Shown here: one piece after another, positions 1-8,104 of the stretch
Numbering within the stretch: position 1 is the first letter of the stretch
How the letters are laid out: the number at the start of each line of letters is the position of its first letter
Assembly: GCA_035762175.1 (NCBI GenBank)
Contig: DASTPP010000100.1
Coordinates: forward strand, 1 to 64,000
Origin: DASTPP01 sp035762175
Lineage (GTDB): Bacteria > Myxococcota_A > Polyangia > Polyangiales > Polyangiaceae
Direction: 5' to 3'
DNA length: 64,000 nucleotides
Made by a program: the position numbers and the translations under genes
Notes under the pieces: model-generated
What the model saw: the letters and a program-made list of their open reading frames with translations, nothing else
What the model was told of the DNA's origin: nothing
Database searches by the model: none

Positions 1-350
1 GACGAGCACGACGACGACCTCGATCGTGCCGACGGCACCGACGACGACGAGCACCACCGCGGCGCCCGGGCCGCCGGCCACGACGACGACCACCACGGCC
101 GCCCGCCCGCCGGCGCCGCCCGCCCGCCCGGCGCCCGCGCCCGGCGCGGCGGGGCCTCACAGCGCTCGAGGCCCGCGGCGGCCGTCGCGCACAGGGTGGG
201 CTCGTAGCCCCGCCGGGACAGCGCTTCGCCGATCGTTTGGCGCGCCGCCCGGTCGGCGGCAATGACCAGGATGGGAAGGGGTTCAGGGGCCAACGGTTTC
301 GTGGGGCCGCCGAGAGCGGCCACCACTTTATAGTACCCTAAACCCGTCAT
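1..350 (-). CDS. Receiver-domain-like protein, partial at the left edge
   Basis: The minus-strand frame opens at an ATG ending at 350 and runs off the window at base 1. Residues 24 onward read like the start of a CheY-type receiver: beta-1 PILVIAADRAARQTIGEAL, then RRGYEP and a helix ending in GLERCEA. One residue of the expected acidic pair is Ala, so phosphorylation chemistry may be lost. The last 100 bases are low-complexity GTC/GAC repeats. There a neighbouring frame gives a more receiver-like hydrophobic strand, so a frameshift is possible. An AGGGA about 14 bases upstream is a weak ribosome site. Function beyond receiver-like cannot be stated from this fragment. Confidence 0.4.
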   Translation of the reverse strand, partial: MTGLGYYKVVAALGGPTKPLAPEPLPILVIAADRAARQTIGEALSRRGYEPTLCATAAAGLERCEAPPRRARAPGGRAAPAGGRPWWSSSWPAARAPRWCSSSSVPSARSRSSSCS

Positions 351-568
351 GATTTCGCAAGTATTCCCTGTCCGGTCTAAAACCAACAAGGCGCGATCTT
401 TTTTCGTTCACGCCCGCCGCCGCCCGGCCGACCGCGCGACCGCGCGCCGGCGATCGGCGCGATTTGAACAAGAAACTACCTAATCGAACATCGCCCCGGC
501 GGGCCGCCCCGCCGGGGGCGCACCCATCGCACCTCGCTCTACCCAATCGCCATAAGCCGGGGGGGAAG
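351..568. other. Intergenic region upstream of the receiver-like gene
   Basis: No convincing gene. The stretch 351-410 is AT-richer than its surroundings and probably holds the promoter of the minus-strand receiver-like gene. The remainder, up to the first CRISPR-like repeat, shows no structure I can support. Confidence 0.3.
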
Positions 569-780
569 GCGCCCTCGCGTACGCGCGCAGGGCGAGCGAG
601 GTCTCGGCGGCGCATGGCGTGTGGCCGCTGCGCCCTCGCGTACGCGCGCGGGGCGGGCCGAAAGCGACGCCTCTTCGCCCGGGCGCAGCAGCGCCCTCGC
701 GTACGCGCGCGGGGCGGGCGCCCTCACGGGTCTGCGCCGCGGGCGGTGCAAGCGCCCTCGCGTACGCGCGCGGGGCGGGC
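569..780 (-). CRISPR. CRISPR-like array: 4 repeats of 29 bp, 3 spacers of 32 bp
   Basis: Direct repeats start at 569, 630, 691 and 752, exactly 61 bp apart. The shared core begins GCGCCCTCGCGTACGCGCGC and ends GGGGCGGGC. Copies 2-4 are identical over 29 bp. Copy 1 has two G-to-A changes (589, 595), as expected of a decayed leader-distal repeat. The three 32-bp intervals are unlike each other. Geometry 29/32 is that of type I-E arrays. The reverse-complement repeat has CCCCGCGC at positions 6-13, as many actinobacterial type I-E repeats do. The repeat contains a perfect 10-bp palindrome (CGCGTACGCG). By the decayed copy, the leader would lie at 781-844 and transcription would run on the minus strand. 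No cas gene is in the window, so this is an orphan array or another spaced-repeat element. Confidence 0.55.
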
Positions 781-844
781 CGCGCGGCAGCGAGGGCAAA
801 GACTTACGCCCCCGCTGCCACGGGCCCCCCGGCCGCAATTGGCA

Positions 845-2926
845 TTAGTGCGTTTCGTCGTAGGCCCAGTACGCGCTGTCCAGCAGCCGGTATCGCATCG
901 CCGAGGTGATCGTCCCCCCGGCGACGAGCTCGTTCAGCGCGCCGGAGACGCAGGCGCCGTAGGCGCTGCGGCTCGGCCAGCTGCCCGCGAAGTTGCAAGG
1001 GATCTCGGGCACGGTGAGCCGCTCGCCGTGCCAGACCCCGTAGAGGCGGTTTCGCGTGCCGCCGGGCCAGAGGATTTCGAGCGTACCGTAGGGCGCGCCC
1101 TTCAGGCCGAACATCTGGGTCAGCGAGTGCTGCGAGGCGGCGCTCGAGCCGCCGAGCACGGGGGAGAGCACCTGCTTGCCGGAGAGCGGGCGGAATTTGA
1201 CGACGGCGCCGATGCCGTCGCGGTTGACTTTGCCCTGGGCGGTGAGCCCCTTGGTGCCCTTGACCTTGACCTTGACCCAGTGGTTGCCGTTGCTCGCGCT
1301 GCTGATCTGCATGCCGAGGTAGCCGTCGGTCTCGGTGGGCTGGCCCGACCACTCGTATTCGGTCGGCCCGATCTGGATGAACTGCGGCAGCACGAACGCG
1401 GTCTTGTCGAAGACGCCGCCGAAGAGGCTGGTGGTCTGCACGAGGGGGATGGTCTCGGGCACGTACGCGCCCGAGGCGTACACGAGGTCGACGAAGCCGT
1501 CGTCGTTCAGGTCGCCGAGCGCCAGGCTCTCGACGTCCTGCCGGAGGACCCGGGGCGCGGCCTCGGCGGTCGCGGCCTCGTCCCAGGTGAACTCGGCCTT
1601 GCAGCCGTTGTTCTTCAGAATGACGCCGGGGTTGTCGGCCATCTGGTAGACGCCGACCGTCAGGCCGCCGAAGAAGGCGACGTCGGTGTCGCCGTCGTTG
1701 TCGTAGTCGGCGGCGCCCGTGCCCCAGCCGAAGGGCGTGGCGCCGAGGCCCTGGACGCCCAGGCCGACGGTCTTCGAGTCGACGAAGTCGCCGCTCGGGC
1801 TGCCGAGCAGCCAGCGGCTCGACTGCGTGCCGGGCGGCTCGGCGGCGCCGTCGAAGGGGGCGATGTAGTCGCCCTGGCTGGTGGCGAAGAAGTCCATGCT
1901 GCCGTCGCAGTTGAAGTCGCCGTACGACAGGCCCATCCAGGCCGAGACCTCGCGCAGGCCGCCGGTCGTGGCGTTGACGTTGGTGAAGTGGCCGGCGCCG
2001 TCGTTCTTGAAGGTCTGGTTGAACCCGCGGTCGACGCCGGCGAAGGCGCTGCTCGGCATGGCGCCCTGGTCGTCGGCGTGCATCAGGTCGACGTCGCCGT
2101 CCTGGTCGAAGTCGACGAAGGCGGCGCCCCAGCTGATGGTGGCGTCGCCGGCGGGCACGTTGAAGAGCTGCTGAAAGCCGGCCGCCGCCGAGGCCTCGGC
2201 GAAGGCGTTGCCGCCCAGGTTGCGGTAGAACTGGTTCGCTTGGTTCCAGGCGAACGAGTCGTTGAAGATGGGCTCGTAGCGCGCCCAGTCGAAGGTGTTG
2301 GCGACGAAGATGTCGAGCAGGCCGTCGTTGTCGACGTCGCCCATGGTGCACGAGGTGTGGCCCCGGGCGCCGCCGCCGACGCCGGCGCTCGCGGTGATGT
2401 CGGCGAAGGCCCCGTTGCCCTCGTTGCGGAAGAGCCGGTTCGGCTCCATCCGGCCGAGCACGAGCAGGTCTTCGTCGCCGTCGTTGTCGATGTCGCCGTA
2501 GCAGACGCCCGTGCCGTCCTGGTCGGCGGCCCCGACGCCCGCCGCGGCGGCGACGTCGACGAAGGTGAAGGCGCCGAGCGGGACGCGCTGGTTCTGGTAG
2601 AGGCTGTGCGGGCGGCCGGGGCCGTTCGAGACGAAGACGTCCTCGTCGCCGTCGTTGTCGTAGTCCCAGACCGCGACGCCCGGCTGGCCGTGCCCCTTGA
2701 TCGGAATGGCGAAGAGCTCTTTCAACGAGATAAACGGCAGGAGCTTGGCGGCCTCGAGCCCCGCGTTGATGGTCGACTCTTTGCGGCGGTAGGTGACGCC
2801 CGAGGCGGCGTCGGCCGCGAAGTCGTGGTAGGTGATCGGCGCCGCACCTGCCGAAGTGCTCACCGCGAGGGCCGCGGCCCCGACACGTCCGAGCAGGGGT
2901 AGCTGGCGCGCAACAGAGATTTTCAT
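845..2926 (-). CDS. Secreted FG-GAP/VCBS beta-propeller protein with ASPIC/UnbV domain
   Basis: 693 residues. The ATG at 2926 is preceded by GGAGGA at a good distance and starts a Sec-type signal (MKISVARQLPLLGRVG, cleavage near AGAAP). At least seven calcium-loop repeats of the type DxDxDGxxD follow (DYDNDGDED, DIDNDGDED, DVDNDGLLD, DFDQDGDVD, DFNCDGSMD, DYDNDGDTD, DLNDDGFVD), the FG-GAP/VCBS signature of integrin-like propellers. The last 150 residues (HWVKVKVKG, GAVVKF, EILWPGG) match the ASPIC/UnbV domain found with FG-GAP repeats in CRTAC1-like proteins. The location is extracellular or outer surface. It is divergent from the haloperoxidase-like lipoprotein gene across 378 bp, so co-regulation is possible. 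The exact ligand is unknown. Confidence 0.85.
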   Translation of the reverse strand: MKISVARQLPLLGRVGAAALAVSTSAGAAPITYHDFAADAASGVTYRRKESTINAGLEAAKLLPFISLKELFAIPIKGHGQPGVAVWDYDNDGDEDVFVSNGPGRPHSLYQNQRVPLGAFTFVDVAAAAGVGAADQDGTGVCYGDIDNDGDEDLLVLGRMEPNRLFRNEGNGAFADITASAGVGGGARGHTSCTMGDVDNDGLLDIFVANTFDWARYEPIFNDSFAWNQANQFYRNLGGNAFAEASAAAGFQQLFNVPAGDATISWGAAFVDFDQDGDVDLMHADDQGAMPSSAFAGVDRGFNQTFKNDGAGHFTNVNATTGGLREVSAWMGLSYGDFNCDGSMDFFATSQGDYIAPFDGAAEPPGTQSSRWLLGSPSGDFVDSKTVGLGVQGLGATPFGWGTGAADYDNDGDTDVAFFGGLTVGVYQMADNPGVILKNNGCKAEFTWDEAATAEAAPRVLRQDVESLALGDLNDDGFVDLVYASGAYVPETIPLVQTTSLFGGVFDKTAFVLPQFIQIGPTEYEWSGQPTETDGYLGMQISSASNGNHWVKVKVKGTKGLTAQGKVNRDGIGAVVKFRPLSGKQVLSPVLGGSSAASQHSLTQMFGLKGAPYGTLEILWPGGTRNRLYGVWHGERLTVPEIPCNFAGSWPSRSAYGACVSGALNELVAGGTITSAMRYRLLDSAYWAYDETH

Positions 2927-3304
2927 GACCGCCCTCCTCCGGCCACCGTCGTGCGAGCGGCGTGCCACCGCCGCGGCGCCGTCGGCCCGCCCGGCGGCCG
3001 GCCGGAAATCGCGCCGGCCCCCGCGGCCCCGGCGCGAGCGGTCGAAAATCTCGGCTGGCTGCTTTGCATCAAACCCCCCGCCGCCGCGCCCCCCGCGGCG
3101 CCCGATCTCGACGACGATTTCGGCGAGTTCGCCCCGCGGTTGTTGCATATCCATCGCGATCTGATTCTTCTGCAACACTCCGGGCGCCGCGCGCGGTGTG
3201 GGCGTCGGTCGGCGCGCGCGCCCGCCCCGCGATTTCGGCCCCGGCGCCGGGGCGCGGGGGGCGTGGCACGCCGATGGCAAACCACCGCCGCGGGAGGTTC
3301 ACTC
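2927..3304. other. Divergent intergenic region
   Basis: 378 bp between two divergently read genes. It contains the inverted repeat TGTTGCA / TGCAACA (3141-3147 and 3171-3177), which could be an operator. No small gene or RNA is evident. Confidence 0.3.
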
Positions 3305-4702
3305 ATGGCCATCGCCGACCGCTCGAGGGCTCTCGTCCCTCTGCTCGCGCTCACCCTGTCCGCCGCGGCGCCCGGGTGCGAGCCTGGCGAGGGAGGGGGA
3401 GAGGTGGAGCGCGCGAACGAAGTATCCCACTCGCTCGACGCGACCGAGTTCCCCGCACATTACGCGCGACAGTGGATGACCAACGTCGCCAACTCGGTGA
3501 AGTACGACGGCATCTCGCCGCCGGTCGCCGCGCGCGCCTACACGTACACGTCCGTCGCCTTGTACGAATCGGTCGTGCACGGCATCCCCGGCGCGCGCTC
3601 GCTCGCGGGGCAGCTGAACGGGCTCGACGCGCTGCCCCTGCCCGCCGCGGGGCTCGCGTACGACTGGCCCACGGTGCTCGCCCACACGATGGACCGATTG
3701 GTGCGCCACGAGCTGCCGGGCACCGTGTTCGTCTTCCCCAACCGGCTCTTCTTCGAATTCACGACGTTCACGCAGGCCTCGCTGTGGATCCTCGGCCCGA
3801 CCCAGATCGGCTACCGCCGCGCGGCCGGCGTGCCCCCGGCCGTCATCGACAATTCGATCGCGTACGCCGACCAGCTCGCCGACGCGCTCATCCCGTGGGT
3901 CCTGGCCGACGGCTACTTCGCCGTCCGCTACAAGGGGTACATCCCGCCCGAGGGGCCGCAGTACTGGGCGCCGACCGGGTTCAGCGACGCCGACAAGGTG
4001 GCCAACCCCGACGAGCCCAACTTCGGCAAGGTGCGCACGCTGGTGCTCGCGGGCCCCGAAGAGTGCGAGGCGCCCCCGCCGCCGCCCTTCTCGACCGACC
4101 CCTCGTCGGCGATGTACGCCGAGGCGAACGCCGTCTACCAGACCGACGTCAACCTGACCGACCCGCAGATCGAGATCGCGCGCTTCTGGGCCGATGGCCC
4201 GCGGGACACCGCCACCCCGGCCGGCCACTGGGTCGCCATCGCCACCCAGTTTCTGCGCCCGAAGACCCTCGCGGAGGCCGTCACCGGCTACGCCCAGACC
4301 TCGCTCGGCTACCTCGACGCGTTCGTCTCCGTCTGGCACACGAAGTACAAGTACAGCCTGCTCCGGCCCGAGACGTACATCCGGCGGCACATCGACCCCT
4401 TCTGGCGGCCGCTCCTGCCGACGCCGCAGTTCCCCGAGTATGTCTCGGGCCACTCGGCCCAGTCGATGGCCGCGGCCGTGCTCTTCACCGACACGTTCGG
4501 CGCCGGCCCCTTCACCGACAACACCAAGCTCCGCCGTGGGTTCGGGCCGCGCTCGTTCGCGAGCTTCACCGACGCGGCCTTCGAGGCCTCGGCCTCGCGC
4601 CAGTACGGCGGCATTCACTACCCCGTCGGCAACGCCGAGGGCCGCGACATGGGCGTCTGCGTCGGCAACGCGGTGCGGGACCGTGTCCACTTCGCGCTCT
4701 GA
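3305..4702 (+). CDS. Vanadium-dependent haloperoxidase-like lipoprotein (PAP2 superfamily)
   Basis: 465 residues. The ATG at 3305 follows GGGAGGT. An N-terminal lipobox (AAPGC, Cys25) predicts a lipid-anchored envelope protein. The C-terminal 130 residues carry the vanadate/phosphate site of the vanadium haloperoxidase/PAP2 fold: Lys347 or Lys349 before LLRPETYI with Arg354, PEYVSGHS with His383, and SRQYGGIHYPVG with Arg432 and His438. The motif RFWADGPRDTATPAGHW at about 293 is typical of bacterial vHPO homologues. The likely reaction is peroxide-dependent halide oxidation, but many homologues are phosphatases or uncharacterised, so substrate is open. The downstream Cys-rich lipoprotein gene overlaps its end, suggesting an operon. 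Confidence 0.75.
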   Translation: MAIADRSRALVPLLALTLSAAAPGCEPGEGGGEVERANEVSHSLDATEFPAHYARQWMTNVANSVKYDGISPPVAARAYTYTSVALYESVVHGIPGARSLAGQLNGLDALPLPAAGLAYDWPTVLAHTMDRLVRHELPGTVFVFPNRLFFEFTTFTQASLWILGPTQIGYRRAAGVPPAVIDNSIAYADQLADALIPWVLADGYFAVRYKGYIPPEGPQYWAPTGFSDADKVANPDEPNFGKVRTLVLAGPEECEAPPPPPFSTDPSSAMYAEANAVYQTDVNLTDPQIEIARFWADGPRDTATPAGHWVAIATQFLRPKTLAEAVTGYAQTSLGYLDAFVSVWHTKYKYSLLRPETYIRRHIDPFWRPLLPTPQFPEYVSGHSAQSMAAAVLFTDTFGAGPFTDNTKLRRGFGPRSFASFTDAAFEASASRQYGGIHYPVGNAEGRDMGVCVGNAVRDRVHFAL

Positions 4703-5162
4703 CGCGCCCCGGGCGCGGCCCCCGCGCGCCCTCCGCGCCGCCGTGACGTTCGCCCTCGGGGCCTTGCTCGGCCTCTCGGCCGCTGGCTGTCTGGGCGAGG
4801 GGGCCGGGCCCGAGGGCGGCACGGGCGAGGGCGGCGCGGGGGGCGAGGGCGGCGGCGCGATCGGGCCGCACGACTTCTGCCCCCCGGCCGACGAGCCCCG
4901 CGTGCACTACCTGAGCGAAGATCCGAACGCGTGCCTCGGCGTGTCGCTCGAGTGCGACGAGGGCCAGACCGGCTTTCAGAACGCCTGCGGCTGCGGCTGC
5001 ATCGAGAAGGGCCCCGCGCTCTGCCCCACCCCCTTCGACCCGGCCATCACCTGGCACAGCACCGACCCCTCGCGCTGCCCGGCCGAGCCGCCCGGCTGCC
5101 CGCTCGGCCAGCACGGCTTCTCGAACGAGTGTGGCTGCGGCTGCACCGCGCCCGGGGCCTGA
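4683..5162 (+). CDS. Cys-rich lipoprotein with two CGCGC repeats
   Basis: 159 residues from a GTG at 4683, overlapping the preceding stop by 20 bases. A GTG at 4743 is the alternative start, giving a shorter signal. The N terminus is Arg-rich, then hydrophobic, ending in the lipobox SAAGC. A Gly/Glu linker leads to two tandem copies of a module of about 45 residues. Each has a first Cys, a DP-x-x-C step, GQ-x-GF-x-N and the terminal CGCGC. Twelve or more Cys in 95 residues suggest disulfides or metal binding outside the cytoplasm. No named family is recognised. Position and overlap suggest it is made together with the haloperoxidase-like lipoprotein. Confidence 0.6.
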   Translation: MSTSRSDAPRARPPRALRAAVTFALGALLGLSAAGCLGEGAGPEGGTGEGGAGGEGGGAIGPHDFCPPADEPRVHYLSEDPNACLGVSLECDEGQTGFQNACGCGCIEKGPALCPTPFDPAITWHSTDPSRCPAEPPGCPLGQHGFSNECGCGCTAPGA

Positions 5163-5187
5163 GCGGGGCGCGGGCGCGCGCCGCTCA
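5160..5187. terminator. Hairpin shared by convergent gene ends
   Basis: TGAGCGG (5160-5166) pairs perfectly with CCGCTCA (5181-5187) over a 14-base loop. It overlaps the stop codons of both the Cys-rich lipoprotein and the convergent hypothetical gene, as expected for a bidirectional terminator. There is no U-tract. Confidence 0.4.
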
Positions 5188-5742
5188 GATGTTGGCGCGC
5201 GAGGGGCCGGCGGTGAAGGCCCCCATCTCCCCCTCGTAGGCGGCCCGCAGCTCTTCGACGCCGCTCGCGATGAAGGGCGCGGGCGCGGCCGACGCGTCGG
5301 GCAGCTTGTTGGCCAAGAAGGCGGCGCCGTCGTCGACGTTGCTGAAGGTCTTGATGGGGTAGCTGTACTTCGAGGTCAGCATCATCAGCGAGAGCACGCT
5401 GCGGATGGAGGCCGCGACGAAGCCCCGGCCCTCGATCACCATCGCGCCGGCCACCACGCCGCGGCCGTACTCGCTGTACGCGCGGTCGATGCGCGAGCGG
5501 CTCGCGTCGCTCGGCGGCGGCGCGTTCGCCTGCACGATGACGATGACGCCGCCCTTGTGCGGGTACGCCTCGAGCAGGCCGTCGACCCAGCGCGGCGCCT
5601 CCTGGAAGATGTTCGGGCCCGGCTCGCGCCGGGCGATGACGGCGAGGCAGGGGCCGACGAGCGCGGCGGCATGCTCTTCGCCGGCGTAGAGCAGCTTGAC
5701 CTTCGAACCTCGCGCGAGTCTCGCACGGAGCGATTCCAACAT
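5185..5742 (-). CDS. Hypothetical protein of a myxobacterial STAS-like family
   Basis: 185 residues. The ATG at 5742 has GAGGA five bases upstream. The protein has no signal peptide and alternates strands and helices: CLAVIARRE, GGVIVIVQANAPPP, GMVIEGRGF-type strand (AGAMVIEGRGFVAASI) and YPIKTFSNVDDGAAFL near the end. This layout resembles the small cytoplasmic STAS/SpoIIAA-like proteins abundant in Sorangium-type genomes, in which a first strand is followed by an AxPPP segment and a VxEGxGFxAAxxRS motif. That family assignment rests on pattern memory, and no catalytic residue is visible. It is convergent with the Cys-rich lipoprotein gene. Confidence 0.55.
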   Translation of the reverse strand: MLESLRARLARGSKVKLLYAGEEHAAALVGPCLAVIARREPGPNIFQEAPRWVDGLLEAYPHKGGVIVIVQANAPPPSDASRSRIDRAYSEYGRGVVAGAMVIEGRGFVAASIRSVLSLMMLTSKYSYPIKTFSNVDDGAAFLANKLPDASAAPAPFIASGVEELRAAYEGEMGAFTAGPSRANI

Positions 5743-6190
5743 GGGTCCTCGAGGCTAGTCATGCTGGCGGGCTAAGGGGCACGGAACCACCCTACCATCA
5801 GGCGCCAGGTTAGGTAATCCATCGGTGGTTTGCGCCCGAGAATGGCATTCTTACAGAATCTTCGCGCGTTTTGGGGGGCGAATTTTCCGTTGGTGTCAAA
5901 ACGGATCGTGATCTACAAGAGGTTTGACAATTGGCCTCAGAACCGGGGGTTAAGTGCATTTGATGACATGGTAAGAAGTGAGGTTGTTTGTAGACCCACG
6001 GACCACCCTCCGCTTCCGCGCCAGGCGCACGAAGGCGGGCCCCGCGACGCGAGCGCGAGCTCGTCGGTAGGGGGGCGACGGCGCTTGCCCGAGAGCGGCC
6101 GGCTCGTTGATGGCGCGCGCGGCGCGCGTCGGCGCGGCGGCACGGCGCTTGCGACAGCGATCGCCGGGGTACTACTCGCAACGCAGCGTC
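5743..6190. other. Intergenic region, AT-rich in its middle
   Basis: 448 bp between divergent genes. From about 5800 to 6000 the base composition drops well below that of the flanking genes, suggesting promoters for both. No coding frame with codon use like the neighbours was found and no RNA was recognised. Confidence 0.3.
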
Positions 6191-7153
6191 ATGACCCTTG
6201 ACTCGCCCATCAGCGCCCGGACGCTCTCGACCGTGGGGGCGCCCGAGCGCGAGCGCATCGGCCTCTTCGAGCGCGAGTTCGTCGAGAACTTCTCGGTCGA
6301 TCTCGCGTTCCGGTCGACCGGAACGCGCCCGACCGACGCCGAGTTCGCCGGCTACCGGGGCCGCCGGATCGAGTTCGGCGCCCTGCGCTTCTCGCCGCAC
6401 ACGACGCTGCCGGTGGGCGCGTCGCGGCGGCGGTCGCGCCTGCTCATCAGTCTGCACAAGGCGGGCGAGCTGGTCGTCGCGCAGGGCGGGCGCGAGCGGC
6501 GGGTGGGCCCGGGCGACATCTACTTCATCGACCCGGCGAGCCCCTTCCGCATCGAGACCGAGGCGATCCGCGCGAACCTGCTGTTCTTGCCCCCCGAGCC
6601 CCTGCGCGCGCTGGTGCCCCAGTTCGACGCGCTCACGGCGACGCCGTTCAAGGCGCACGACGGCGCGGGCGCGCTCTTCGGCTCGATGTTCGACGAGCTC
6701 TTCGCGATCGCGCCGCAGCTGACCGAGGCCGTGGCCGACCGCATCGTCGACGCGCTGCCGCACGTGTTCGCCGCCGCGCTCGGCACGCTCGAGGGCGGGC
6801 AGGGGGCGGTGCCCTCGGCGCTCAAGCTCTTGCACAAGCAGCGCATCCGGCGGTTTGCGCTCGAGCACCTCGGCGAGCCCGAGCTCGACGCGAACATGAT
6901 CGCCGAGGGGGCGGGCCTGTCGCCGCGCTACGTGCACCGGCTCTTCGACGACGAGCCGGTGACCTTGATGAAGTGGGTCTGGGGCCAGCGGCTCGACCGG
7001 GCCCGCGCCGATCTGGCGACGCCGGCGCTGCGCTCGCGCTCGATCGGCGAGATCGCCTACGGCTGGGGCTTCAGCAGCGTCGCCCACTTCAGCCGCGCCT
7101 TCCGAGAGCGCTTCGGGCAGTCGCCGCGCGAGCTGCGGCGCTCGTCGGCCTAG
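6191..7153 (+). CDS. AraC-family transcriptional regulator (copy 1)
   Basis: 320 residues from the ATG at 6191, chosen because it aligns with the start of the paralogue at 31062-32069. An upstream frame-open extension to 6107 is Arg/Ala-rich and unlikely. Residues 30-190 form an AraC-binding-like cupin domain (RRIEFGALRFSPHTTLPVG, GPGDIYFIDPASPF). The last 100 residues are a double helix-turn-helix: LSPRYVHRLFDDE, then SIGEIAYGWGFSSVAHFSRAF with FGQSPRELR, the AraC signature. It is a DNA-binding regulator whose effector is unknown. It is followed by a doublet of long hairpins. Confidence 0.85.
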   Translation: MTLDSPISARTLSTVGAPERERIGLFEREFVENFSVDLAFRSTGTRPTDAEFAGYRGRRIEFGALRFSPHTTLPVGASRRRSRLLISLHKAGELVVAQGGRERRVGPGDIYFIDPASPFRIETEAIRANLLFLPPEPLRALVPQFDALTATPFKAHDGAGALFGSMFDELFAIAPQLTEAVADRIVDALPHVFAAALGTLEGGQGAVPSALKLLHKQRIRRFALEHLGEPELDANMIAEGAGLSPRYVHRLFDDEPVTLMKWVWGQRLDRARADLATPALRSRSIGEIAYGWGFSSVAHFSRAFRERFGQSPRELRRSSA

Positions 7154-7251
7154 AGCGGGGCGCGCGTGCGGGTGTGCCAAGCGCAAGGCTTTGCCAGCCA
7201 ATTTTGGCTGCTGAAGCGCCGTTTTGGGCCCGTCGATGGGCGCGCCCCGCT

Positions 7252-7360
7252 CTCGAGCGCCGACCGTCCAATCCGGTCGGCGCTCGAGAAATTGCTTCAA
7301 CGCTAGAGCCGCTCGACCGGACCATGCCCAAGGCTGGGCATGGTCCGGTCGGCGCTCTAG
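7252..7360. repeat. Doublet of long inverted repeats (REPIN-like)
   Basis: Hairpin A: CTCGAGCGCCGACCG (7252-7266) pairs perfectly with 7274-7288 across a 7-base loop. Hairpin B: CGACCGGACCATGCCCA (7314-7330) pairs perfectly with 7335-7351 across the 4-base loop AGGC. It is flanked by CTAGAGC and GCTCTAG, which pair again. The right arms of A and B share CCGGTCGGCGCTC, so the two are related copies, as in REP doublets. It lies just past the AraC stop and could also end transcription from either side. Confidence 0.6.
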
Positions 7361-7444
7361 GCTGGTCTGCCGGGGCCCCCGTCGCCAGACCGAGGCCCGC
7401 GAGGCCGCTCGCGCCGGGGTGTGCCAGGCTGGGTCGGCCGGGGC

Positions 7445-7798
7445 TCAGTAGGCGCGAGGCCCGGGCGAGCGCGCGGCGGGCGCCGTCGACGAGCTCGAGG
7501 GCGGGCGCGACAGCCGCGAGGGCGCCGACTCGGTGGGCCCCTGCACGGAGGGCCCCCGCGGCGGCACGACGTCGACGGCGACGCCCCGCGGGGCGTTGAG
7601 CGGGCGCGCCATAGGGGCGCGCTCGCCGGGGCGCAGATCGTTCGACGACCCGCTCGTGCCGAGCTCGGAGCCCCCGGGCGTCACGGCCGCGTTCGAGCCT
7701 AGCGCCGGATCGGGGCCGCGACCGCCGCCGGGAGCGGTGCAGGCGGGCAAGAGGGCAACGAGGCCTGCGAGGAGAAGTGCTCGTGCGTAGGTTTCCAT
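7445..7798 (-). CDS. Small Pro/Ser-rich lipoprotein
   Basis: 117 residues. The ATG at 7798 has AGAGGA seven bases upstream. Signal sequence METYARALLLAGLVALLPAC ends in the lipobox LPAC (Cys20). The mature part is low complexity (Gly, Pro, Ser, Ala, Arg) with no recognisable fold. No family is known to me. It stands alone between two repeat-bearing intergenic stretches. Confidence 0.6.
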   Translation of the reverse strand: METYARALLLAGLVALLPACTAPGGGRGPDPALGSNAAVTPGGSELGTSGSSNDLRPGERAPMARPLNAPRGVAVDVVPPRGPSVQGPTESAPSRLSRPPSSSSTAPAARSPGPRAY

Positions 7799-7856
7799 GG
7801 CTCGTCCTCTGCGCCTCGAGGCCCTGCGCGGCGTGGCCCCTCGGCGCGTTCCGTGC

Positions 7857-7879
7857 GGCATATGTGCAATCCATATGCC
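7857..7879. promoter_or_regulatory. Palindrome upstream of the small lipoprotein gene
   Basis: GGCATATG (7857-7864) and CATATGCC (7872-7879) form a perfect 8-bp inverted repeat with a 7-base centre, 59 bases upstream of the ATG at 7798. Size and place fit a dimeric repressor site. Confidence 0.35.
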
Positions 7880-8104
7880 CCGTCGCGTTTCCCCCGGGCG
7901 GCGGCGCAACTTCGGACAGAAGGCGCGGGCCGGGTGGGGGCGCTGTGGCAAAAACGCTCTCGCCGCCGCCGCCGCACGCGGGCGCTACTCTTGCGCGAGG
8001 CGCAGTCTTTGCGTGTGCCGAGAGTGGTGAGGGCGGCGCGCCACGGTAGGCGTTCGGCGAGCTGACGCGACGAACGTCGGGCCTTGCCGTCGTCGGGCAG
8101 GTTC

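Noticed and set aside
464..2902. 812-codon plus-strand open frame across the repeats and the FG-GAP gene
   Set aside because: Antisense to a gene with signal peptide, ribosome site and seven calcium-loop repeats. Its composition (Val, Ala, Glu, Asp runs) is the usual mirror of a high-GC gene.
5800..6000. AT-rich stretch as a horizontally acquired gene
   Set aside because: All frames are short or lack a start and ribosome site. A promoter region is the simpler reading.
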